A stretch of DNA of 64,000 nucleotides from Mucilaginibacter sp. OK268 (lineage in GTDB: Bacteria; Bacteroidota; Bacteroidia; Sphingobacteriales; Sphingobacteriaceae). Positions 46,119-52,461 of this stretch are shown here, in pieces. The translations under genes were made by a program, and so were the position numbers. A model generated the notes under the pieces. That model saw only the letters and a list, made by a program, of their open reading frames with translations. It had not been told where the DNA came from and ran no database searches. The stretch's first letter is position 1, and the number at the start of each line of letters is the position of its first letter. The stretch covers positions 682,001 to 746,000 of the forward strand of contig NZ_FNJV01000003.1 of the NCBI RefSeq assembly GCF_900103125.1, written 5' to 3'.

Positions 46119-46323
46119 TTTAATAATGTGTTCTGTAAACCTTACAGTTACACCTTTTATGCTACATACCTTGATATAAATTGTCGATTAATTTAATCTA
46201 CATCAATTAAATATTGGTTAACAATATTTAATTTTAGTAAATTTTTCAAGAAAAAGGCAAATAAGTTGACACAATTTCATTTTATATCTCATATAATTTA
46301 AAATTGGAGTAAAAATTGTGGCA

Positions 46324-46352
46324 TAAACATTTTTTATCATAAAAAATGTTTA
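46324..46352. promoter_or_regulatory. 29-bp perfect palindrome at the start of the 46352 gene
   Basis: TAAACATTTTTTAT-C-ATAAAAAATGTTTA is a perfect 14-bp inverted repeat around one base. It ends one base into ATG 46352-46354 and would hide the ribosome binding region if formed in RNA; in DNA it is a large operator-like site. Confidence 0.5.
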
Positions 46353-46654
46353 TGTCAAATTATCTTATATCTATTTCAAAAAACCAGGCTTTGAAAGATG
46401 GGACCATTCATGACCCCAAAAGCAAACTTAAAGTTAAGGTATTCGATCTTTTACAATCAAGGTTTAAACCCAGGAAGGGTGAAGTTAGATTTTTTGTTAC
46501 CGCTGGTGATGAAACATTGGCCTTTGAAACCGAGGGTTATGACAAACACCGCCAATTGCTTATCCTGCAAATGATATCCAGATATTGTATTTACCTGGGC
46601 CTTATTGAGGCACAAATACACTCTACCTGGCCAAGCGCTTTTAATCTGGGCTGA
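46352..46654 (+). CDS. Unknown small protein
   Basis: The protein is not recognised (100 aa from ATG 46352; ATG 46346 would add two residues but lies inside the palindrome arm). It is basic in the first half (DPKSKLKVKVFDLLQSRFKP), with a C-terminal half of helices (QLLILQMISRYCIYLGLIEA). No signal peptide or membrane segment. It is convergent with the TPR protein gene, 24 bp between stops. The function is unknown. Confidence 0.6.
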   Translation: MSNYLISISKNQALKDGTIHDPKSKLKVKVFDLLQSRFKPRKGEVRFFVTAGDETLAFETEGYDKHRQLLILQMISRYCIYLGLIEAQIHSTWPSAFNLG

Positions 46655-46678
46655 TCAGTATAAAAAAACAGAGCTGTT

Positions 46679-48118
46679 TCAGGGGTTGCTATTATGCGAA
46701 GGGCCGTGCAGCATATCGCTCATTTCAATTATTTTTTCGTCAATTTCCGAAACACATTTGTCCATCATAGTGATACATTCTTCCTGATCAACCAGCCCTT
46801 CCTTTTCCAGGTTTATTAAACCACGCAAGGTAGCAATCGGCCCCCTGATCTGGTGCGAAAGATAAGAGGAATGTTCAGAAAGCTTTTTGTTTTTGATCTG
46901 CAGGTCTTTTGTTCTTTCATCGATGATCTCCTCCAGGTGATGGTTTATCCGGTCAAGGTTATCCTTTTGTCTTAAAACCTCTCCGTTGAGCATAGTAAGC
47001 TGCGCATTAGTTTTGGCCTTTCGTTTCACATTACCAACTAATAAGCCAATTACCACCAGTAATAAACCAGCTACAGTGCTCACAGCCCAGAAACGGGAAC
47101 GTTCATAAGCTTGCCTGTTGGCAATAAGTTCATTTTCTTTTGCCTGCTCTTCCTGCTTGCGTTTGGCCTCAATCAGATTCATCTGTACAGATACATTCGT
47201 TTTATACGTTGCGCTGTCCAATTTATATATCTCTCTTAGTGATGATAAGGCGCTTTCAAAATTCTTTCTGTTAAGTTCCAGCTCATAAGTGGTATACTTA
47301 TAATCATATTCCAATTTGGGGTCTTTAACCAATTGAGTGTAGGCTGTACCTTCCCGTACCATTTTTTCGGCATCATCAAACTTACGCTGTGCCATATACA
47401 ACGAGGCCAGCGTAAGATTGATACTGGCTACGGATTCGTTCAGATCTCTTGCCTTGGCTCCTCTGTTAGCTTCCAGCAGCAAACCAAGTGCTTTGTCATA
47501 ATCCTTTAACTTAAAGTATATCACCCCTCTGTTTAACAGACATTGTATCAGATTAACGGAATCCTGCAATTTACTGAACAGATGATAGCTTTTATCATAA
47601 TAACTAAGGGCCTGATGCAGATTGTTTTTACGATTATAGGTATTTCCAATGTTCAGGTAGGAAGCAGCTATCAATTTATTATCACTAATTTTTTGGGCAA
47701 TAGCCAGCGATTTATTTAAATAAACCAGGGAGCGGTCATAGTCATGATCACGAAACAATACCCCTATATTGTTATAAACTTTAGCTTCGCCCCTAAGATT
47801 ATTGCTCTTGCCAAAATAAGCCAACGCGTTAAGGTAATTATCAATGGCTTTTTCGGGCTGGTCAAGGTAATATTTTCCAATACCTATAACACGATAAGAT
47901 TCTGCAATTCCATCTAAATAACTGAGTTTAGTAGCCAGCGTTAAGGCTTTAGTTGCATCCTCGACTGTTTGTTTTGGATCAGTTAACCTATTTGCATAAG
48001 CCTGGCTATTTAAATTTACTACCTCGTTTGTATCCTTAGCCACCACCTCATTAATATCCCTTGCATATACAGTAAGTGTTATAAAAAAAAATAAAAAAAA
48101 TGTACAGTTTTTTTTCAT
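46679..48118 (-). CDS. TPR membrane sensor protein with DHp (histidine) segment but no ATPase domain
   Basis: The protein (479 aa) has a signal peptide (MKKNCTFFLFFFITLTVYA). About seven tetratricopeptide repeats (residues about 35-320; for example YNNIGVLFRDHDYDRSLVYL, ASYLNIGNTYNRKNNLHQAL) face the periplasm. One membrane helix lies at 343-362 (FWAVSTVAGLLLVVIGLLVG), followed by a coiled coil and a DHp-type segment with the H box around His422 (YLSHQIRGPIATLRGLINL). It stops 57 residues later, so the whole HATPase_c domain is missing; the stop codon is in a clean context with no ATPase remnant downstream. It may be a phospho-transfer or dimer partner of another kinase. It is divergent from the peptide locus. 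Confidence 0.8.
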   Translation of the reverse strand: MKKNCTFFLFFFITLTVYARDINEVVAKDTNEVVNLNSQAYANRLTDPKQTVEDATKALTLATKLSYLDGIAESYRVIGIGKYYLDQPEKAIDNYLNALAYFGKSNNLRGEAKVYNNIGVLFRDHDYDRSLVYLNKSLAIAQKISDNKLIAASYLNIGNTYNRKNNLHQALSYYDKSYHLFSKLQDSVNLIQCLLNRGVIYFKLKDYDKALGLLLEANRGAKARDLNESVASINLTLASLYMAQRKFDDAEKMVREGTAYTQLVKDPKLEYDYKYTTYELELNRKNFESALSSLREIYKLDSATYKTNVSVQMNLIEAKRKQEEQAKENELIANRQAYERSRFWAVSTVAGLLLVVIGLLVGNVKRKAKTNAQLTMLNGEVLRQKDNLDRINHHLEEIIDERTKDLQIKNKKLSEHSSYLSHQIRGPIATLRGLINLEKEGLVDQEECITMMDKCVSEIDEKIIEMSDMLHGPSHNSNP

Positions 48119-48679
48119 TAAAGCACTTTTACGGTCATTTAGCGTGAAAGTTATGAATTATGCTGTAATATATCCAATAACTAAGATAAAAACGTTGTTG
48201 AAAACTTTTTTATTTTTTTTACCTAAAAAACAAAAAACATATTTATATTTGCAGTGTTAATTAATTGATATACAATAGATTGAGTATAAATATTATAATA
48301 TTTATACAACATAAAAATAGCATATCACGCTTCAAATTAAAGCATAAAAATACTTAAGAGGCTATATTTTAAACTATTATACTATCTGATCAATTAAAAT
48401 AAATAAAAAAACAACAAAAGTTTTAGTAAGCATACAACTAACGCCTCTAAAACTACTGTTTTTTTTCAAGAAAAGGACATGAATTATTATACATAAGGTT
48501 AAAATAATTACCCCGTATAACATTGATTATCAAATTAAAATTTAAAACAATATAACAACCGTTTAAACATATGGTAAACCGGTTGCAGACAAGTTAAACA
48601 CACGTATTGTTAAATATTAGTTACAGTATTATTTAACAATAGTTAATTAAATATAATATCAATATAAATATTAACCAGC
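48119..48679 (+). other. AT-rich divergent promoter region of the peptide locus
   Basis: The 561-bp region is extremely AT-rich and has no open frame with a credible start. It separates the TPR gene (minus) from the peptide genes (plus) and must carry both promoters. The long distance suggests a leader RNA or several regulator sites. Confidence 0.5.
48244..48251 (+). promoter_or_regulatory. Candidate -7 promoter element for the peptide operon
   Basis: TATATTTG matches the Bacteroidota -7 consensus TAnnTTTG exactly. No TTTG was seen at the expected -33 distance, where the DNA is T-rich. If used, the leader before the first peptide gene would be about 420 nt. Confidence 0.3.
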
Positions 48680-48823
48680 ATGAAAAGAACCATCCTATTG
48701 GCATTGCTTATAGTAAGCACAGGAGTTTTATCGTCATCATCAAAAAAGACCGCAGAATTACCAGTGGCAACTTTTAACAAAACAGCTACCGGGTTTAAAA
48801 GAGATTTAGGCAGCGCCGACTAA
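48680..48823 (+). CDS. Secreted peptide precursor A ending in KRDLGSAD
   Basis: This 47-residue precursor starts at ATG 48680. It has a clear Sec-type signal peptide (MKRTILLALLIVSTGVLSS) and a short Ser/Lys/Thr-rich middle. The last ten residues are G-F-K-R-D-L-G-S-A-D, directly followed by TAA. The same ending and the same total length occur in precursor B, and the KRDLGSAD octapeptide occurs 17 times in the large precursor at 49283. The dibasic KR is a plausible cleavage site giving the hexapeptide DLGSAD. Too short for routine gene calling. The function is unknown. Confidence 0.8.
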   Translation: MKRTILLALLIVSTGVLSSSSKKTAELPVATFNKTATGFKRDLGSAD

Positions 48824-48881
48824 GCTTTTAAATTCCACACTAAATATTAACTGAATCTGTACAGCATTAGATATATAAGTC

Positions 48882-49025
48882 ATGAAAAAACTGATCATCA
48901 TTACACTAGCTATTCTTTTTACCGGCATTATTTCATCTTGCCAAAAAGTAAGTGTACGCACCGAGCTCATCGGTACACACTCATTTACCAATGGCTTTAA
49001 AAGAGACTTGGGCAGCGCCGATTGA
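48882..49025 (+). CDS. Lipoprotein-type peptide precursor B ending in KRDLGSAD
   Basis: This 47-residue precursor starts at ATG 48882, 58 bp after precursor A. Its signal peptide ends with a lipobox (residues 17-20, I-S-S-Cys20), so unlike A it should be lipid-anchored. The middle is QKVSVRTELIGTHSFTN. The tail G-F-KRDLGSAD occupies residues 38-47, the same positions as in A, and is followed by TGA. Codons for the shared tail differ between A and B (gat/gac, tta/ttg), so the identity is at protein level. The function is unknown. Confidence 0.8.
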   Translation: MKKLIIITLAILFTGIISSCQKVSVRTELIGTHSFTNGFKRDLGSAD

Positions 49026-49037
49026 TCTTTATTAACC

Positions 49038-49187
49038 ATGACTACAAACACGCTTAAATTATTTGGTCAAATGAAAAAACTGCCTGCAATAATATTTACA
49101 GAAATGAGTACCAGCGTATTGTTGTCTCAAAAAGAAAACACAGTGCCGCATCGACCAAATGAACATTTAGCCTCCAACAGGATTTAA
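49038..49187 (+). CDS. Small peptide ORF C, possible degenerate family member
   Basis: This frame of 49 codons starts at ATG 49038, 12 bp after B; the internal ATG 49071 would give MKKLPAIIFTEMSTSVLLSQ, which looks like a weakened signal peptide, and 38 residues in all. Its tail (PHRPNEHLASNRI) lacks KRDLGSAD. It has the same size, position and MKKL-type start as its neighbours. It may be a decayed or divergent paralogue or just chance. Confidence 0.4.
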   Translation: MTTNTLKLFGQMKKLPAIIFTEMSTSVLLSQKENTVPHRPNEHLASNRI

Positions 49188-49282
49188 ACAATACTGATTA
49201 AACCTGTATACAAATACAACTTAGAATAATTTAACAAAGACAAAAATATTCATCCCCCACAAACAAATTTTAAAAAAACATC

Positions 49283-50155
49283 ATGAAAAAGTCAACAATC
49301 ATAACAGCTTTAGCATTAAGCGCTTTCCTAACTTCTTCAGTTTACAGTTCAAACATTTCGACTCCAGATGGAGACAAAACAGCTACTGTATCTGGCCCTA
49401 AAAGAGATTTAGGTTCTGCTGATTTCGCTGCCGTATCTGGTCCTAAAAGAGATTTAGGCTCTGCTGACTTCGCTGCTGTGTCTGGTCCTAAAAGAGATTT
49501 GGGTTCTGCTGATTTCGCTGCCGTATCTGGTCCGAAAAGAGATTTAGGTTCTGCTGACTTCGCTGCTGTGTCTGGTCCCAAAAGAGATTTAGGTTCTGCT
49601 GATTTCGCTGCCGTATCTGGCCCAAAAAGAGATTTAGGCTCTGCTGACTTCGCTCTTGCATCTGGTCCGAAAAGAGATTTAGGCTCTGCTGACTTCGCTC
49701 TTGCATCTGGTCCGAAAAGAGATTTGGGTTCTGCTGACTTCGCTCTTGCATCTGGCCCAAAAAGAGATTTAGGCTCTGCTGACTTCGCTCTTGCATCTGG
49801 TCCGAAAAGAGATTTAGGCTCTGCTGACTTCGCTCTTGCATCTGGTCCGAAAAGAGATTTGGGTTCTGCTGATTTCGCTGCTGTGTCTGGTCCGAAAAGA
49901 GATTTGGGTTCTGCTGATTTCGCTGCCGTATCTGGTCCTAAAAGAGATTTAGGCTCTGCTGACTTCGCTCTTGCATCTGGTCCGAAAAGAGATTTAGGCT
50001 CTGCTGACTTCGCTCTTGCATCTGGTCCGAAAAGAGATTTGGGTTCTGCTGATTTCGCTGCTGTGTCTGGTCCGAAAAGAGATTTGGGTTCTGCTGATTT
50101 CGCTGCCGTATCTGGTCCTAAAAGAGATTTAGGTTCTGCTGACTTTGCCGCATAA
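49283..50155 (+). CDS. Multi-copy secreted peptide precursor with 17 KRDLGSAD units
   Basis: The 290-residue protein has a signal peptide (MKKSTIITALALSAFLTSSV, cleavage near residue 22) and a 14-residue spacer (NISTPDGDKTATV). Seventeen head-to-tail copies of a 15-residue unit S-G-P-K-R-D-L-G-S-A-D-F-A-x-x follow; the last lacks one residue. The linker is AAV in units 1-5, 11, 12, 15 and 16 and ALA in units 6-10, 13 and 14. All 17 octapeptides are identical, while their codons differ (tta ggt, tta ggc, ttg ggt; gat/gac). KR before each core suggests processing into many copies of one peptide. There is no cysteine, no RiPP modification gene nearby and no known family. Confidence 0.85.
   Translation: MKKSTIITALALSAFLTSSVYSSNISTPDGDKTATVSGPKRDLGSADFAAVSGPKRDLGSADFAAVSGPKRDLGSADFAAVSGPKRDLGSADFAAVSGPKRDLGSADFAAVSGPKRDLGSADFALASGPKRDLGSADFALASGPKRDLGSADFALASGPKRDLGSADFALASGPKRDLGSADFALASGPKRDLGSADFAAVSGPKRDLGSADFAAVSGPKRDLGSADFALASGPKRDLGSADFALASGPKRDLGSADFAAVSGPKRDLGSADFAAVSGPKRDLGSADFAA
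49391..50152 (+). repeat. Tandem 45-bp coding repeat, 17 units
   Basis: Period 45 bp, always in frame. A higher-order duplication is visible: units 10-13 (180 bp) repeat as units 14-17 with the same pattern of synonymous variants (ttaggc/gac, ttgggt/gat gctgtg, ttgggt/gat gccgta), except in the last unit. This indicates growth by unequal exchange. Confidence 0.9.
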
Positions 50156-50192
50156 TTATTTATACAGGTAAATCACCTTCCTTATATATACG

Positions 50193-50234
50193 CAACAGTT
50201 CATGCCATTAAACCGCATGAACTGTTGCTGTTTT
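50193..50234 (+). terminator. Rho-independent terminator of the peptide operon
   Basis: CAACAGTTCATGC and GCATGAACTGTTG form a perfect 13-bp stem with a 9-nt loop, followed by ctgtttt. It lies 38 bp after the stop of the multi-copy precursor and separates it from the dipeptidase gene. Confidence 0.85.
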
Positions 50235-50275
50235 AAGTCAATAAACATCAATATATTTGCTGCAAATTGATAACT

Positions 50276-51646
50276 ATGCAGCATATAAAACAGTATGTAG
50301 ACGAAAACAAACAACGTTTACTTGACGAGTTGTTTGAGCTTTTACGTTTCCCTTCGGTTAGCGCCGATCCTAAATACAAACCCGACGTTTTAAAAACCGC
50401 CGATTACGTAGCACAAAAACTACGCGACGCGGGCGCCGATAAAGTGGAAGTTTGCCAAACCGCCGGTTATCCCATTGTTTACGGCGAAAAAATAGTTGAT
50501 CCTTCAAAACCTACCGTATTGGTATACGGGCATTATGATGTGCAGCCACCAGATCCGCTGGAGCTTTGGAAAACCCCACCATTTGAACCAACCGTACGCG
50601 ATGGTAAAATATATGCCCGCGGCGCCTGTGATGATAAGGGACAGTTTTACATGCATGTAAAAGCGTTTGAATTGATGATGCAAACCAATACCCTGCCCTG
50701 CAATATCAAATTCATGATAGAAGGCGAAGAAGAAGTAGGTTCATCAAACCTGGCTATTTTTGTAAAAGCCAATAAAGAACGCCTGAGAGCCGATGTGGTA
50801 TTGATATCAGACACCTCGATGATCAGCATGGAGCATCCTTCGTTGGAGACTGGTCTGCGTGGCCTGTCCTACCTGGAAGTTGAAGTAACCGGTCCTAACC
50901 GCGATCTGCACTCTGGTGTTTATGGTGGCGCGGTAGCTAACCCGGCGACTATACTGGCCAAAATGATCGCATCTCTACATGACGAAAACAATCACATCGC
51001 TATCCCTGGATTTTATAATGATGTAGTTGATCTTACTCCTGTAGAACGTACTGCACTTAACAATGCACCTTATAATGAGGCCGAGTATAAAAAAGACCTG
51101 GATGTACAGGAGCTTTGGGGCGAAAAGGGTTATACTACTTTTGAGCGTACCGGCACCCGTCCCACTTTGGAAGTAAACGGTATTTGGGGTGGTTACATTG
51201 GCGAAGGTGCCAAAACGGTATTACCATCAAAAGCAAGCGCCAAAATATCCATGCGTCTGGTACCCAACCAAACTAGCGAAAAGATCACCGAGCTTTTCAC
51301 CAAACACTTTTTAAGCATAGCCCCGGCAAGCGTTAAAGTAAAGGTAACCCCACATCATGGCGGCGAACCAGCTGTAACACCAACCGATAGCGTGGCCTAT
51401 CGTGCGGCCCAGAAAGCCATAGCCGAGTCATTTGGTAAAGACCCGATACCTACACGCGGTGGCGGCAGTATCCCTATTGTGGCTCTGTTTGAGGCCGAGC
51501 TTGGTCTTAAAACCGTACTGATGGGTTTTGGTCTGGATAGCGACGCATTACACTCTCCAAATGAAAAATATGATATTTTCAATTACTATAAGGGCATTGA
51601 AACTATCCCATTATTCCACAAATATTTTGCGGAATTAAGTAAGTAG
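50276..51646 (+). CDS. M20-family metallo-dipeptidase
   Basis: The protein has 456 residues from ATG 50276; TTG 50267 is possible but less likely. It is cytoplasmic (no signal). The di-zinc M20 core is present: VYGHYDVQPPDPLELWKTPP, GKIYARGACDDKGQFYMHV (bridging Asp), FMIEGEEEVGSSN (catalytic Glu) and the lid domain near 190-310, with HHGGEP and LHSPNEKYDI (a late zinc His). It cleaves short peptides, probably dipeptides. It follows the peptide locus but behind a strong terminator, so a role in peptide recycling is only a possibility. Confidence 0.9.
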   Translation: MQHIKQYVDENKQRLLDELFELLRFPSVSADPKYKPDVLKTADYVAQKLRDAGADKVEVCQTAGYPIVYGEKIVDPSKPTVLVYGHYDVQPPDPLELWKTPPFEPTVRDGKIYARGACDDKGQFYMHVKAFELMMQTNTLPCNIKFMIEGEEEVGSSNLAIFVKANKERLRADVVLISDTSMISMEHPSLETGLRGLSYLEVEVTGPNRDLHSGVYGGAVANPATILAKMIASLHDENNHIAIPGFYNDVVDLTPVERTALNNAPYNEAEYKKDLDVQELWGEKGYTTFERTGTRPTLEVNGIWGGYIGEGAKTVLPSKASAKISMRLVPNQTSEKITELFTKHFLSIAPASVKVKVTPHHGGEPAVTPTDSVAYRAAQKAIAESFGKDPIPTRGGGSIPIVALFEAELGLKTVLMGFGLDSDALHSPNEKYDIFNYYKGIETIPLFHKYFAELSK

Positions 51647-51685
51647 GGATAAAGGATTTTTGGATCAAAGAACAAGGATTACAAG

Positions 51686-51720
51686 AAAGCCCGGCAGTTT
51701 TCGAACTGCCGGGCTTTTTC
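51686..51720 (+). terminator. Rho-independent terminator of the dipeptidase gene
   Basis: AAAGCCCGGCAGTT / AACTGCCGGGCTTT, a perfect 14-bp stem with a TTCG tetraloop, followed by TTC. It is 40 bp past the stop. Confidence 0.9.
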
Positions 51721-51730
51721 ATAAAAGGAA

Positions 51731-51820
51731 GTCATGCCGAACTTGTTTCGGCATCCCATAAGCTGCATATACATCATGCAGGCAGACCACCCTGTGAAGC
51801 CGAAACAAGTTCGGTATGAC
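51731..51820. repeat. Intergenic inverted repeat, type C
   Basis: It starts gtcatgccgaacttgtttcg and ends gccgaaacaagttcggtatg followed by ac, nearly perfect complementary arms of about 22 bp. It lies between two convergent genes. Confidence 0.8.
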
Positions 51821-51840
51821 GGGCTCTTATCTTATAAAGA

Positions 51841-52458
51841 CTACACCCCCTCCAACCCATACTGCTTTAATACATCTGCAGGCACCCCCTCCCATTTACC
51901 GGGCGAATTTCCTTTGTAACCCAAATCGGCAATACCAATTTTACTGGTGAAAAAACCGATGGCCGTCAGTTCACGCATTTTATTAAAAAAAGTAACGCCC
52001 GGTAGCATATCCGGTTTGGCCAGCATAGGATAGGCGATCTGGCTGCATATAGCTTCCTGCTGTTGTGGGGTACAGCCTTTAAATTCGTTGCCATAAAGGT
52101 TCAAACATTTCACATCCAGCCAGCGCAGGCCACCCCGCATAGGTAAGGCGTGTTCGGGTTCATCCTTGACAATAAACTCTATAAAATCGACCACTTTGGC
52201 ATCTGAGGCGCTGCCGCTATGCTCGTCCCTGGGGATAATAATATCGGCCAGCACGATTATCGTAGCCAGTTCATGATCGGTAAAGTACTTTTCAGTCAGT
52301 AGGTGTTTTTCCCGTTCGGTTTCATAAGTCAGGCGACCGGGTTCGGCTGTTACTTTACCATCTTCTGTTTTAACATCAGGGTTTGTTTTGCAGGCATCCA
52401 GCAACACTACTGTTGATACCGATAAACCTATGGCTTTTAAACTCTCTCTTCTGTTCAT
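51841..52458 (-). CDS. Gluconate 2-dehydrogenase subunit 3-like Tat lipoprotein (third set)
   Basis: The protein (205 aa) starts MNRRESLKAIGLSVSTVVLL with a twin Arg and a lipobox-type Cys (LLDAC, about residue 23). The PF13618 core follows: HELATIIVLADIIIPRDEHS, IEFIVKDEPEH, FFNKMRELTAIGFFTSKIGI. It lies 3 bp behind the GMC gene at 52462, the reverse order from the pair at 15905-18174. It should be the exported small subunit that carries the GMC enzyme through Tat. Confidence 0.85.
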   Translation of the reverse strand: MNRRESLKAIGLSVSTVVLLDACKTNPDVKTEDGKVTAEPGRLTYETEREKHLLTEKYFTDHELATIIVLADIIIPRDEHSGSASDAKVVDFIEFIVKDEPEHALPMRGGLRWLDVKCLNLYGNEFKGCTPQQQEAICSQIAYPMLAKPDMLPGVTFFNKMRELTAIGFFTSKIGIADLGYKGNSPGKWEGVPADVLKQYGLEGV

Positions 52459-52461
52459 GGC

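Noticed and set aside
48119..48679. A riboswitch or structured RNA in the long AT-rich leader
   Set aside because: No conserved stem or known riboswitch core could be recognised; the region is almost pure A/T.
48680..49025. Precursors A and B as broken pieces of the large repeat gene
   Set aside because: Each has its own start, its own distinct signal peptide, equal length and a stop directly after the core, which broken pieces would not share.
48806..49051. 81-codon minus-strand frame across precursors A and B
   Set aside because: It overlaps both peptide genes; their signal peptides and identical tails are much stronger evidence for the plus strand.
49342..49841. Open frames on the minus strand of the repeat (for example GPDTAAKSAEPKSL repeats)
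   Set aside because: They are mirror frames of the 45-bp unit, without a signal peptide or ribosome binding site; the plus-strand frame has both the signal peptide and the shared core.
49391..50152. CRISPR-like array because of 17 regular 45-bp repeats
   Set aside because: Units are contiguous without spacers, always in frame, and vary mostly at third codon positions; this is a coding tandem repeat.
48680..50155. Classification as a graspetide, lanthipeptide or other known RiPP class
   Set aside because: No ATP-grasp, LanM, radical SAM or cyclodehydratase gene is in the window, the cores lack Cys and the Thr/Lys patterns of microviridins, and the leaders are Sec-type signal peptides.
50276..51646. 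The M20 dipeptidase as the processing enzyme for the peptide precursors
   Set aside because: No signal peptide, an exopeptidase family for very short substrates, and a strong terminator separates it from the operon; kept only as a possible recycler.
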